Source of the DNA: Vitrella brassicaformis
Lineage: Eukaryota > Sar > Vitrellaceae
Assembly (NCBI GenBank): GCA_001179505.1
Contig: CDMY01000656.1
Span: 156,636-220,635 of the forward strand
Length of the DNA stretch: 64,000 nucleotides
Direction of reading: 5' to 3'
Below, in pieces: positions 11,935 through 24,159 of this stretch. A program made the translations under genes and the position numbers. The notes below the pieces were generated by a model. It was given only the letters and a program-made list of their open reading frames with translations, was not told the origin of the DNA and did no database searches. Positions within the stretch are counted from its first letter, which is position 1; every line of letters starts with the position of its first letter.

Positions 11935-14900
11935 ATGGCTCCCTGGCGGACGGCTTTCTCTTTCTCTCTGCCGCACCGGCTGGTGGACAACCCGCTGCTG
12001 CTGACTATCGGCAGGTTCGACGGCCGCCACCCGTCGCTCGTGGCCGCAACCACACCCACACAGCTGCTCATCCACTCAACCACACAGACGTACGTACTTG
12101 CGGCGCAAACAGAGCAGAAGAGGCTGTGCCTTCATGGACTGATTTGTTGTGTGTGTGTTTGTGTGTCTGTCTGTCTGTCTGTCAGGGCTGGAGGCGGGGT
12201 GAGTTTGTTGAACGTTGGCGAGAGCGTGACGTGTGTGGATGCGGGGCGGCTGCACCCGACGCTGGGGCGGGACTGGTTGCTCATCGGCACGGCACAGCAG
12301 CTGCGCGTCTATGACGTGCATGAGAACCAGGTCAGTCAGCCCAGCGACACCCATACCTGCACACTAGGGGGGAAGGGGGAGAGGGAGGGAGAGAGAAACG
12401 CCCTGACACAGACACCCAGGTGTGTGTGGTTGTGGTTGTGGTTGTGGTTGTGTTTGTGTTTGTGTGGTTAGGACATCTTCACAGTAGAGGTCTCGGATGG
12501 CGCGAGTGTCGTCCGCTGCCTGCCCATCGCAGGACATCCGGCCGAGGGAGGCAATGTGCTCGCCATCGTCGGTAGGCCCACCTGCACACATCCACCCACG
12601 GTGTGTTGTGTGCAGGGGTGCGTGTGCGTGTGTGTGTGCAGGTGGCAACTGCAGTGTGTTGGGTTTTGACGACACTGGTGTGGAGGTGTTCTGGACGGTC
12701 ACGGGCGACACCGTCCGCACCATGGCCGCTGGCAGGGTCACCGCCAACGACGCAAAGCCCACCAGCAAACTGCTGATAGGCAAGCGAAGCGAACAAACTG
12801 CTGATAGGCAAACACCAGTCCATCCTTGTGTGTGTGCAGGAACGGACGACTACGCCATCCGCGTGTATGAGCGAGAGGAGGCCCTCCACGAGATCGCCGA
12901 GACCGAGGCCGTCGCACAAGTCGTCGCCATCCCGTCAGTGAGCCACACCTGACACCCACCATCCTGCCCCGGAAACCAACACACCTCCCCACCCCACCGC
13001 TCGATCGCTTTGCTTGTGATGGATGCAATGCAATGCAGCGATTACGGCTTCGCGTACCTGCTGGACAACCACACCTATGGCGTGTACGCCATCGCCTCCC
13101 CCACATCCCCCCCCACACGCGTGTGGCGGCACAAGAAGGGCGGCAGTGGCGGCGGTGGGCGTGCCGTCGTGGCCATCTGTGTTATGGATGTGGACGGCGA
13201 CGGGCAGAACGAACTCATATGCGGGTGCGTCTCATGACCACGAAAGAAACCAAGTGTGTGCGCGTGTGTTAGGTATGAGGACGGTCGTGTGGAGGTGCGG
13301 CACATCGCCACAGGAGTCGTTGTGGGCGAGGAGCCGGCGGCACCAAGCGCGACAGACACCCACCCCGGGCGACTGCTGGGCTTGATGGCGTACGACTACC
13401 GCGGCGACGGACACATGAACCTCATCGCCGTCAACACCAATGTCCGTCCGTCCGTCGACCCGACCGGGCCACACACCCACACACACACCCAGATGCCCAT
13501 CCATCCTGTGGTGTGGTGTCTGTCGTGTGTAGGGTGATGTGAGGGGGTGGGTGGCGGCCCCTGACACGGACCGCCTGCAGAAGGAACTGCAGAGGGCGCC
13601 TCAGAAGCGGCGGAGTCGGCTGGGACGGGGTGGGGGCGAGGTGGACACATACGCAACTGCGGCAGAGGCCAACGAAGCCTACAGGTGATGTGTCGACGGA
13701 CTGGTTCCCATCTATCTCATCTTCTCTCTCTTTGTGTGTGTGGTTCTGGTAGGTCTCTGCTGCGCGAGAAGCAGACCCTGCTGAAGGAGCTGACTTCCTA
13801 CGAGGCCAACATGAAGGCCCTGACCACCACCAGCCACGAGGCGTCTCCATCATCGGCAGGGGTCATCCCGCCCGACACACAGCTCACCTGGACACTCCTC
13901 CCCAATGCAGCTGAGGTTAGGGATGGAAAGACACACAGACACAGACACACAGACACTCTGTGTGTGTGGTGGGTGTCAGGGGGCGGTGGAGCTGACTCTG
14001 CAGCTGAGCAACCACTGCGTCATCAGGGCGGTGGTGCTGTTGGGCGAGGGGCTGTTCGAAGGCGACTGCTGCACGCTGCACCCGATGCCGCCGGCAAACA
14101 ACGTAACGCACCCATCCCCCTCCCACACACAGCCAAGCACCCCTCTCCCTCTCCCTCTCTCTCTCTGTGTGTGTGTGTGTGTGTGTGTCAGGTGACAGTG
14201 CGGATCGCCCCTGCCCGCAATGTGTCGACATCGCTGAGCGTCCGGGCCTTCGTCGGCCTGTCGGCGTCATCCACACAATACCACCTATTCGAGGTGGGTG
14301 CCCTGCGCTGTGCCACACATAGACAGACCTGCACACACGCACATGAGCGTCTGTGTGTGCGTGTGTGTCAGCTGGAGGTGGCCTTCCCCAAGTTCGCCAT
14401 GTACGCGGCAGTGACGCCCGACACAGAGACCTTCAACCAGTACACCGCCATGGTACGTCATCCCTCCCTCCCTCCCTCCCTATGTGGCTTTGGGGGTGGT
14501 GTGCAGAAGGAGGAGTCCTACGTCGTATTTGACGCACCTGAAGAGGCAGCAAAGGTGACACTCGTGTGGGTCAGTCTCCATTCACCACTTTCTGTATGTG
14601 TGTGTGTGTGTGTGTGTCTCGCAGTTTGTCGGCTGGTTCGAGCACGCCTTCGCGCTTAGCCCTGATGACCGAACCAGAGTGCGGCAAGCACTGAGGGCAT
14701 GCAAGCAGCCAGGTAGGTAACCCCACAAACACTGTACGCCAACATGCCGCGGTGGCTGTGGCTGTCTGTCAGGCGGCTGTGCAGAGGTGGTCTTCACTTC
14801 CCTCCGACCAGCCAAGGACACAAACGACCAGCCAGGTAACCCATTCCNNNNNNNNNNNNNNNNNNNNNNNNNNNNNNNNNNNNNNNNNNNNNNNNNNNNN

Positions 14901-16191
14901 NNNNNNNNNNNNNNNNNNNNNNNNNNNNNNNNNNNNNNNNNNNNNNNNNNNNNNNNNNNNNNNNNNNNNNNNNNNNNNNNNNNNNNNNNNNNNNNNNNNN
15001 NNNNNNNNNNNNNNNNNNNNNNNNNNNNNNNNNNNNNNNNNNNNNNNNNNNNNNNNNNNNNNNNNNNNNNNNNNNNNNNNNNNNNNNNNNNNNNNNNNNN
15101 NNNNNNNNNNNNNNNNNNNNNNNNNNNNNNNNNNNNNNNNNNNNNNNCCCCCCCCCCCCCCCCCCCCACACACACCAGCATCCCTAGCATCCCTGTGTGT
15201 ATATGTCAGGTGACTGTCTGGGCATCTCTCTGAGTGCCCCTGATGCGGCTGCTGCTGCTGGTGGTGGCAGTGGGTTGCCGCGAGTGCGTGTGGTGTGCGG
15301 CGACATGGAGGCCCTCAGCGACGTCATAGCCCACATGGCCGAGTACTTCAAAATCGACCAGCTCGACACCATCGCACACGTGCCTCAGGTCAGTCAGGCA
15401 AACAGAATACTTCAGGACTGACTGACTGACTTGTGTGTGTGTGTGTGTGTGTGTACTCTGTGGTGTGGTGTGCAGGAGCTGGATCGTCTGGGTGGTGTGT
15501 TGGGAAGAGTGGAGGGGCTGCAGGCCGCCAGGGCCAAAATGACGGCTGAAATGGCTGACAACTCACAACTGGTGAGCGTGTGTGTAGTAGTGGGTTGTCA
15601 GGTCTCTGTTTGCCATCAGGTCAAGTCGTTAGTGCTGAAGGCCGAGGAGGCCCGGATTCTCAATCGCATGTAAGAGTGTGTGTGTGTGTGTGTGTGGACA
15701 CCACACCGTGTGCGGCCCTCAATCAGACTCTGATGTGTGTGTGTGTCGTGGCTTCGCAGGTCAGTGGCCAAGCAGCTGTTCACCCAGCTGCAGCAGCTCA
15801 ACCAGGAGATGGTCGGCGAGTACGTCAAGCGGTGCGGCAACTACGACGCCCTCATGGCCGAGCTCAAGGACCTCAACACGTCCATTCAGAGAGCCGCCAA
15901 CCTAAGAGGTCAACGACTGACGCCCTTGCAATTCTGATGTCCATCTCCATCTGTGTGTGTGTGTAGTTGGTGCGAGCAGGACTCGTGTGGTGTCTGCGTG
16001 CCGCCAGGCGCTCAAGGCGCAGAACATGCCCGAACTCTTCAAGGCAAGAGAAACCGCCAACCCACACACACACACCATACATGTGATCAGATCGCTGGCG
16101 TGAGTGGCAGGCACATTGTGTTGTGTGTGGTTGGTAGGTGATCAGCACGGGCCACCCCTCTGCATCAGGGGCAGCGACGCAGAACGTGTGA
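11935..16191 (+). CDS. BBS2: BBS2, Bardet-Biedl syndrome 2 protein (BBSome subunit)
   Basis: BBS2 is a core subunit of the BBSome, the coat complex that moves membrane cargo in and out of cilia. I assembled 21 exons from 11935-12089 to 16138-16191, in frame throughout, giving about 803 aa if the N gap is wholly intronic (animal BBS2 is about 720). Conserved blocks appear in family order: LTIGRFDGRHPSL at the N-terminus, VGGNCSVLGFDD, FWTVTGD, LLIGTDDYAIRVYE, MDVDGDGQNELICG, YDYRGDGHMNLIAV (beta-propeller), then LLKELTSYEANMKA (coiled coil). IRAVVLLGEGLFEG, RAFVGLSASSTQYHLFE and KFAMYA follow, and the C-terminal helical part includes MTAEMADNSQL. Two introns use GC donors (12780 and 16044). 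It implies a ciliated or flagellated life stage. Confidence 0.93.
14848..15147. other. Assembly gap of 300 Ns inside BBS2
   Basis: Exactly 300 Ns, directly followed by 20 consecutive C (15148-15167). The upstream exon ends at 14835 with a GTAACC donor. The downstream exon starts at 15210 after TATGTCAG. The two exons join in the same phase, and the protein alignment with BBS2 needs little or nothing between them, so the gap is probably intronic. Its real length is unknown. Confidence 0.95.
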
Positions 16192-16244
16192 TGCATGGAT
16201 GGATGGATGGTCTGTCCGTGTGTAGCTAGATGTGTCCAGAACAC

Positions 16245-16400
16245 GCAGGGCAGAGTCTGTCGGTCTCTCATGAAATGAACTGTGTCAATCAGTCGACCGA
16301 CCCTCAATCCTACATGAGATTCACACCACCAAAACAGGCAGGCCAAACACATTGCTCGATGCAAATCTGTCTGCACACCGGTATACACACACATACAAAC
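16245..16400. repeat. Dispersed repeat, copy 1 (pairs with 18915-19070)
   Basis: A 156 bp block is repeated at 18915-19070 in the same orientation, with about 4 mismatches and no indel (constant offset 2670). It lies just beyond the stop codon (minus strand) of the gene at 16552-18528. The similarity resumes inside the coding end at 16601-16664. Confidence 0.9.
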
Positions 16401-16551
16401 CAACAGACAGACAGACATGCACACCACTCAGCCAACCGATGATCCCACCCACTCAGCCAGCCAGCCGTGCGATCGTGTCGGTCCCCTCCCTCCCTCTCTC
16501 CCCACAGTCCATGTGTTTAGCTACCAGACGACCCACCGACCGACACACTCA

Positions 16552-18528
16552 CTATTCGCCGCCCACGTCTGTGGTGCTGACGGCCATGACGCCCTCCTCG
16601 TGTGTTGGCGGGGGCGGCGGGGGCGATGTCTGCACGCTCTTGTCCGACGCCCATGGCCGACCATCTAGCTGGTGGCCGAAAACCCTCTGTCTGTCGGCCC
16701 CCAGCACCCGCCACACCACCCTCACTGTCTGGGGGAACCTCGCGGTGCCCATCGTGCCCGCCACAGGAGGCTCCGTCGTGTAGAGGTAGACCTCTGCCTC
16801 TCTCGGCCTCCCTATGCTGGGCGGCCTGCAGATGATGTAGAGGTGGGCCTGGAACTGGTGCCCTTGCTGATCGCCGTGCAGCACGATGATGCGGCGCGAG
16901 GTTCCGTTCGTCGCACAGCTGGTGCTGATGGTGTGGCAGTTCCAGACGGGGGGCGGCTGCGTGGCTAGAGACTCCTGCAGAGAAAGGGAGAGGCCATGAG
17001 TCAGCGGGGCAAATGGAGAGGCGCTTGTGTGTGTGACTGTGACTGACCAGAAGGTCGTAGCGTCGGGCATTGCTGTGCTGGTCGGCATGCTGCACCGCGA
17101 CCTCCGAACCTCCGGACCGCATCCTGATCAAACAGAAATCACGGGAGAGCGACGCAGCCAATGTGCAGAAAGCTGTATGTATTGTAATTTTTCCTCACTT
17201 TTGCAGCACAGAGTCGCGGACTGAAGCATACACAGTACCTGCAAATCGACACACACACAACAGCCAAACACACAACAGCCAAAATGATCCATTGCCTATA
17301 GCCCTTCCCCCCCTCCATCACCTCGACGGACACACACGGGGTTGTTTGGGTCGGGGTCAGATCTAAGTCTATCGCGGAGGTCCATGTAGCCCGGCAGATG
17401 CACCAAAATGCTCCCGGGGGTGTCCCAGATGGACTGTGGTGTCTGCAGTGGGCGAAGGGTCAGAAGATGCCCGCCCAGCCGCTCCCGGCCATTGTCGTCG
17501 CGCTTGAGCGCCATGCGGCCGAGGTGGCGGCCGATGAGCGACAGCTGCCGGAGCGCCTCACACCGCCCGTCGTACACCGCCCGGCTGCCCACCGCCTCCA
17601 CATCGCCACTGGTCAGCTCTATCGGCAACTGCCTCCCTCCTCCCCGCCCCTGATGCTTTGCCACCCTGATGATCGGCACCATCGCCGCCCACTTACCGCT
17701 GTTCTGCAGGGCGTACAGCAGCCGCTGGAGGAAATCCATTGACGCCAGCTGAAAGGTGATGATGTCCTTGAGGCCCTTGCTGGTCAGCTGCGTGTGGATC
17801 AGCGATTCGAGGAGGTCTGCAGAGACCCGATCTCGGCCAGGGCGGCATGTGCCGCGCGTGTGGGCGAGGCTGACAGCAAGGTCGTTGCCGAGGAGGGGCC
17901 ACAGGATGTCCCTCTCGACCTCCTGCGGCAGCTGGAACAGGCGAGGCTGATGGCTGGCCTGAACAACGAGGCAACCAAGGGAGAGGAGGGAGGCACTGTG
18001 GGAGACGGTTTATTCGTGTGTCTGTCTGTGGCTGCTCAAGTACTTACCACCTTGGTGCTGCCGTCATCCTGATCTACAGGCTGCTCCACAGGCGCCTTCT
18101 CAACCAAACTGAAACCGTCATGCACTTGGAGGGCACACACACAGCAAGCACACAGGATCATTCAATCAGTGTGCGTCTACCTACCTGTTGGCGATGCGGC
18201 GATGTCTTGGCCTGGTGCGGCACCACCACACGAAACTCCTCTCTCCCCGCTACTTCCCTCATAGACACCGCCGTCGCCCCGCTGGTCTCCTCCTCAGTGC
18301 GATACACGACGGCCTTGACCCACTCCTGTTTGCCCTTCTCCCGCCCGTCCGTCACCATCCACACACGCGTGCCCTTCTTGTAGCGCTCGTGGGATGACGC
18401 CACAACCTGATGGATGGATGGATGACACGGACAAACCAGTCGACTGAGTGAATGAGTGGATGAGGCACATGGACCTGTGGCTGCGGCAAGTCGGCGGCAG
18501 CGGCTGACGATGAGGCTGCAGCTGCCAT
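16552..18528 (-). CDS. Uncharacterised protein with C-terminal VQTSPPPPPPT segment
   Basis: Seven minus-strand exons: 18528-18475, 18406-18185, about 18098-18048, 17958-17322, 17238-17199, 17123-17048 and 16974-16552, about 500 aa. The exon 2/3 junction is uncertain: an alternative uses the third GTAG of a GTAGGTAGGTAG donor and starts exon 3 at 18108, which also keeps frame. The 40-nt exon is supported because it bridges phase 1 to phase 2 exactly. The N-terminus is Ala-rich (MAAAASSSAAAA). Exon 2 has a basic segment, YKKGTRVWMVTDGREKGKQ, that weakly recalls SH3-like modules. The last exon ends with DKSVQTSPPPPPPT then EEGVMAVSTT. The first of these is nearly repeated in the next gene and the second at 26.7 kb. 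I do not recognise a family. Confidence 0.62.
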
Positions 18529-19162
18529 GGCGCCGCGCCGGCCAAACACCCCTGCAGAGGCACACAGTGCATCCCATGCATCCCTTAACGTACCCCTTCA
18601 GCCATTCTTCTCCATCTTCGCATGCTCACCGACTTAGTGTGGGTATGGTCCCTCAGTTGAGGCTTCTCATCGTCGCACAGCACTCACAGTGAAAGCACTG
18701 AGCGCCAAACAAGCTGCACAGCTACGTTCGCTGGAGACGTCCGATGGATGCTTCCAGGCTCGCACAGAGGATTGAATCAATGCCGTTTGTGGTTTGGATG
18801 TGAGGATGGTGAGGCGGGCAGCACTGCGGATCACCCATTGCATCTCACAGACACGGTCAGCGCCACGCACACGACTTCCATCCATCCATCCATCCAGTCA
18901 AAGCGCAACGGCAGGCAGGGCAGAGTCTGTCGGTCTCTCATGAAATGAATTGTGTCAATCAGTCGACCGACCCTCAATCCTACATGAGATTCACACCACC
19001 AAAACAGGCAGGCCAAACACATTGCTCGATGCAAGTCTGTCTGCACACAGGTATATACACACATACAAACGAAGAGACAGAGATGCACACTGGAAGGAAG
19101 GAGGCCACCCCGATGATCCCAACCACCCCCTCAGCCAGCCTGCCTGCCAGCCAGCCGTGCGG
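18529..19162. other. Intergenic: 5' region of the 16.5-18.5 kb gene and 3' flank of the next gene
   Basis: These 634 bp hold the presumed promoter of the gene starting at 18528 (minus), a (CCAT)n tract at 18878-18896, and the second copy of the dispersed repeat next to the stop codon of the gene at 19163-20524. No coding potential was seen. Confidence 0.6.
18915..19070. repeat. Dispersed repeat, copy 2 (pairs with 16245-16400)
   Basis: About 97 percent identical to 16245-16400 by direct reading. It sits in the 3' flank of the gene at 19163-20524, the equivalent place to copy 1. Patchy similarity continues to 19344, where 19281-19344 matches 16601-16664 inside coding sequence. Confidence 0.9.
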
Positions 19163-20524
19163 TCATGAGTGGCGTTTGAGTCGCAGCTGTGGCTGCTGCA
19201 GCTCGCCACGCAGTTCACGGATGTCGGCCTCCAGCTGCTGCTTGCGAGCCTCCAGCAGCTGCCTCCCACCCTCAAGCACCTGTGTTGGCGGGGGCGGCGG
19301 GGGCGATGTCTGCACGCCCTTGTCCGACGCCCGTGGCAGACCAGTCGTGTCGGTGTCGGCCGTCTGCTCAGCCGCCATGAGCTTCTGCCGCATCTGGGCG
19401 ATCTGGCCATTCGCCGCCTGCTGCTGCTCGTGGTGGTGACGCGACAAATCCTCTAGGTGACGAGCATGCTGATGACCCACACACGTACACACACGGGGAG
19501 GGTTTCATCAATCGCCCACACATAAACGTGACATATGTGTGTGTGTGTGTGTGTGTTGGGGCGGTAACTGACCTCCTTGGCCTGTATTGCCATGGCGTCG
19601 CGCAACTCGTCTAGCTCCCGTCTGAGGGCGCCGAGCTCCTTGTCCTTCTGCTCAACCACCGCGTCGCTACCGGAGGGGCCCGCCGAGGGCGTGGTGGTTG
19701 ACGGATCCTGGGCGGCCTGTGTGCACCGACAAACAAACAACACATACGTGTGTGTGTTGGTCCATGGCGTGGTGCAGTAGATGTCCATACCTTCTGCTGC
19801 AGCTTGGCGACTTCGGCCTTGAGGTGCCCATTCTGGTCCTCCAGCTGGCTGATGGTGGCCTGCAGGCAGACAGACAGACAGAACAGACTTGTGGATAATA
19901 AACTTTAAGTAGGATCGGCGTGTCTGTCGTACACTGACCTCCAGCTCGTCTATCTCCGCCAGGAGCATCCTTTGCACGCAACACACCACACACAGACAGA
20001 CAGATGAGTGAGTCGGTGTGCGGTATGTCATCTGTGCCGCCCACACCCTCTCTGTCGACTGACGTGCCCACCTGGTTGTCTTTTGCCGTGCGGGAGTTTT
20101 GTACGTGGAGGTCCTGCCACGCAGTGTTGCGGTTGGCGAGAAATTTGTACCGGTCGTACCATTCGCAGCACTGTGCTGCACGTCACACACAGACAAATGT
20201 CGCAACCATGATTGCAGTGGGTGCGATGCGCTTCTCGGTTGATCCCTGACCGTGGAGGAGGTCTCGCTGTTCGTGCAGCTTCACCAGCTCCTGAGGACTA
20301 TACCTACTCAGCCCTGCGACACACAGAGATCGCATAATGCCGTTCAGCGTCACCCCCCTCACACACAGAGGAGCCATGCAGCTCTTTGCCTGTCCCGCCG
20401 CCCCTCTCTGCATCCAATTCACTGCCCTTGAGGCCCACTTACTGTCTGCAAGGCGCGCCTCCGCCTCGTTGTCCCTCTCGGCGGCCTCGAGGACCTGCTG
20501 GAGGCTCAAATGAGGGCCGCTCAT
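19163..20524 (-). CDS. Coiled-coil protein with VQTSPPPPPPT segment
   Basis: Seven minus-strand exons join in frame: 20524-20443, 20313-20251, 20175-20064, 19969-19939, 19859-19791, 19716-19573 and 19468-19163 (268 aa). The protein starts MSGPHLSLQQVLEAAERD. It is predominantly charged helix with heptad character: SPQELVKLHEQRDLL, MLLAEIDELE, ISQLEDQNGHLKAEVAKLQQ, ELGALRRELDELRDAM, LEARKQQLEADIREL. Near the end lies DKGVQTSPPPPPPTQV, nearly the same as in the gene downstream on this strand. Exons 4-5 and the intron between them are duplicated at 24.4-24.6 kb. A structural or scaffold role is likely for such coiled coils, but no specific function can be assigned. Confidence 0.75.
19763..19967. 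repeat. Exon-intron-exon duplication, copy 1 (pairs with 24404-24619)
   Basis: Exons 4 and 5 of the coiled-coil gene and the intervening intron are clearly similar to 24404-24619 at nucleotide level. The intron shares a (CAGA)n start, then GTGGATAA, then AAGTAGGATCGGCGTGTCTG. Confidence 0.88.
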
Positions 20525-20710
20525 CGTCGCCTCTCGTGCTTTCTTCTTGAGCAGCCAGCTCCCTGTCGATCCGTTGGGGATGCAGGGTTTCGGTAAAACC
20601 GTTGTTGCGGATCTTGCCAAAACCTTCAATTCACCCAAACACACCGATCAGCGCTTCTTTTTGTCCCCTCCTCTTGCACTCGTCTCCTAATTCCGCCCCC
20701 ACCGTCAGAA
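20525..20710. promoter_or_regulatory. Divergent promoter region
   Basis: These 186 bp separate the start codons of the coiled-coil gene (minus) and the next gene (plus), so both 5' regions must lie here. No recognisable box was assigned. Confidence 0.5.
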
Positions 20711-22477
20711 ATGGCGCCCCCCGAGTCACAGGGCGAGGTACCTGTTTCCCACGGCCACAACCTCAATATGACCATCCCCGGCCCAGGCGTCAACGATAAA
20801 CCTGCAAGACCTGTCGGGAAGCTGGTCTTCCCGGACAAAAATACCTTCGACAGCAGGCCCCTGACGCCTTTGGTTGGCGGGGCGGAGAAGGGGGGCAAGG
20901 CGGTGCGAGTGGTGAAGAATGCGACCAGCGGGTTTTGGGACCCACGGACACCTGCAGCTGAGCTGGAGGGGAGGAAAACGTGAGCTGGGATGAGCTGTGG
21001 ATGAGGGGATGGGATGGGGAGGGTGGAGGCCGGAGGGGAGAGAATGTGTGTGTGTTTGCGTGCTGTGTGGTTGCAGGCGGAGAGGGCCTGGGCAGTTCCA
21101 GTCGCGCTTGAAGAGCGTCCCCTACCTACATGCCGGTACGCAGCCGATGGCCCAATCTCTCTGTGTGTCTGTCTGTTTGACTATTGTCATGTTCTGACGT
21201 CAGTCTATATCGACGCACCCCGCAAGCTGACGATGAAGCGGCTGCCCGAGGTCGCGCACATCGGGCGGGGCGAGCGGACGAGACACTCCTACTCATCCAG
21301 ACACCTCGACACACACGAGCGGCTCTTCTCCACGCAGACCATATCAAGCACGGTAGGTGCCGGGTGTCTCTTTCTCTGTGGGTCGACATATGTACGATGT
21401 CTGCGTGTCTTGTGTTACCAGATGCGCTTGCGCGGCGCGGAGGCGAGCCGCATCGCTGCGATCGGCAGACATGGAGAGGGGGGGTATCTGCACGAAGTGG
21501 AGGATTCGCTGCCTCCCAGCGCCTGGATCAGCTACCGCGCCGCGCGGGCCGCGAGTATGCCCCACTTGCAGCGGCGTCAGAGGCAGCCGTCGCCCACACA
21601 TCCCGCGGTAGGCTGGTGTCTCCTTAGACCTGTGTTTTTCATCACCTTTCTGTATGTGTATCTGTAGGTGTACAGCGCGAGCCGCATGGGCGGTTGGGCG
21701 ATGGACAGACCCGCTGTGTCTTTCGATCTCAAGGCGGCCGAAAAGGTGGGCGCGGGACAAGGAGGGCAGGGGAAGTCATTGATTCCTTCCTTCGTGTGGG
21801 TGGGCGCTTCCCCATGTGTGCAGCCGGTCAAGTACGTGCAGGGCCGGCCTCCCGACCATCCTGAGGTACCACGCAAGACAGACAATGCACTAGAAAAGGC
21901 CATCCCACTGTCCTCCATTCTTTAGGCGTTGAGTGACATGTACACGCCGTCAGCCAGGATCAGCGGCCACCCCGAGACCCCCATTTGCGCCCCACACATC
22001 GACCGGGGGCTGAGCGCAACCACACCGAGACACTTCAAAGCTCCGCCACCTAGTGCATCCACTGTGGCAGCGGTAGGCCACACACACACAGACAGGCAGA
22101 CAGAAATGAGAATGCACCCATCCAGCGGGATGTCTCGTTCGTCAGGCTTGTTTGTCGATTCCCACGTTGAAGCTGGATGGCAAAATCGACATTGATGGCA
22201 CGGATGTGTCGCCGTCCGGTCGCGGGCCGGCACCTGCGCCCACGACCGACGAACGGCTGGACTGGTTCAGGGGCGGGCTGAAGCGCTTTCCCGACACGAT
22301 CGCTGGCAAGGGGCTGGGCACCTCTCGTGTGATTGCGCAGGGCGAGTACCTGGACCTCCTTGAGGGAACGGCAGGGCCGGGGCTCTCTGACAGCACCCGA
22401 TCGCTGGCGGGAAGCGCCAGCCAGCCTGACCTGTAAGCCACAGGCCTTCCTTGATGCATGGAGGAAGGCCATGGCCT

Positions 22478-22510
<33 letters not shown>

Positions 22511-23351
22511 AGCCGTCAGCTGGTCGGCGAGTCGCCAGCTGACGAGTCGCCTGTGTCGGCTCTTCCCGCCACAGGGATGCTGACGTCTCGCGGCGCCATA
22601 GCGTCCAACTTCAAGTATGAGGAGATGACGAGCGACCCCATCCTGGCATACACACGGCCGTCATTCACCGCCACAAAGACCGGGGAGGTAATTAGTGCGG
22701 CCGGCACAGCACAGACAGACGGTGCATCCGCGTGTGTTGCCTTGGTGGTCAGCGCGGCATCCGCATCACCAAGATGGATCCCCCGGCCAGTAAGGTGCAC
22801 CCATGGGACGACCTCAAGCCACAGACACCAGAAGTCCGGCTCAACCCGCCGTACGCGAGACACACTCACTCACAGACACACCCTCTCCCCCCAATGCACC
22901 CTGCTGCCTCTATATGCAGTGTGTGGTTCCTGGACCCTGTCCACGAGCCCCTGCCCACTGACCGCATGACGCGTGACCGCCGTGATGTGGCATCACAGCT
23001 GTACTGGAACCAGGCTGTCAGCAATCCGTGCGACCGAAGCCCGGAGGAATACTACTTCGCTACGGAAGCGGTGAGCCGATCCGATAGAGCAGCAAGGATC
23101 CATGTGTCCTCCCTGTTCGTCCGTATAATTGTCAGAATCCCAGCCGTCGCCGCGACTACTCTGAGGGCTACATTCTGCCTGCGGGCATTCAGGACACCAG
23201 GCCGCCGTTCCATCAGGTGAGTGAGGGGGACATGAAGGGGTGCCCATCCCATCTTGCGTATGTATGTCTGTGCGACTATGCGTCCGTGCGTGTGCAGCTG
23301 ATCACGCCTCGGATGCAGCAGGAGGGCAAGATGAATATGCGTCTCACATAG
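20711..23351 (+). CDS. Uncharacterised 13-exon protein, low hydrophobicity
   Basis: Thirteen exons join in frame: 20711-20979, 21077-21135, 21204-21352, 21422-21607, 21668-21745, 21824-21865, 21926-22072, 22146-22432, 22513-22687, 22753-22850, 22920-23070, 23136-23216 and 23298-23351 (591 aa). It begins MAPPESQGEVPVSHGHNL. It has no signal peptide or membrane segment and is rich in Pro, Arg and Ser, with recurring short stretches that could be extended or disordered. Examples are FWDPRTP, LFSTQTISST, YILPAGIQDTRPPFH and ITPRMQQEGKMNMRL. Such extended, motif-dotted proteins are common among axonemal or cytoskeletal proteins of protists, but that is only an impression. Most introns are phase 0. 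No family recognised. Confidence 0.72.
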
Positions 23352-24159
23352 GCGTCTTGATGATGGATGGGGCTTCTGGGTGAAATGGGAAGTGTGGTTT
23401 GTCCGAAAACAGCGACGAGCCTCACTGTCAGTCACTGCTCTATAAAGGGGATGCCCGACGCGTGTCTGTCTCTAAGGTCAACTGTTCTGGCGTTTAAGGC
23501 CTTCTCGATTGGCCGTGTGTCTGTCTGTCCAACTGTCTGTCTGTCTGTCTGTCTGAATGCCTGAGTGTGTCCCGCTGAAGCTCAGCAGATCTGTCCGTTA
23601 CAGTCTGTCTGTCTGGTTGACCTTCCTTAAGGGAGACGGGGGGAGTGTTGTTCAGTTGGCTCAGTGCAAATGCAGTGTCGGTGTCTGGTCGGCGGACGAA
23701 GGAAGGAACAAAGGGAGAGAGGACGGACTAGGGGTGAGATGGAGATGGACAGATAGAGACGATGGATGGAGGGAGGGAGGGGCGAGTGGGTGGATGGATG
23801 GACTGAGTGACTCATGGGCGGTACCGATTTGATGGGGGATGGTATGCAAGGATTGATTGAATGGTCATGAAGGGTCTTAGGACATGCGCGCACACTTGAC
23901 TGACACAACTGGGCAGCAAGGCAGTCTGTCGAGTTGCAGACGGATACGAAATGCCGAGACATGCAAATATAAAATGTAGGCAGCAGTAATCTAACCACCC
24001 CCTCCGCTAACTCATCCCTCGCCCTCGGGCACTGAGAGCAACACACACGTATACGACGGGACAGCATCGACAGAGACATGGCAATTTGGAGAAAAGCTTG
24101 CAGGCGGTCGCTCGTCAACCGAGACACACAAATATAAAATGTAGGCAGCGGTGAGCTCC
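23352..24159. repeat. Intergenic between convergent genes
   Basis: Contains (TGTC)n near 23520-23555, (GGAT)n near 23760-23805, and a short duplicated piece (AATATAAAATGTAGGCAGC) at about 23966-23984 and 24130-24148. Similar phrases (gagacacacaaatataaaatg) flank both copies. The second copy is about 12 bp from the stop codon of the next gene on the minus strand. No gene seen. Confidence 0.6.
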
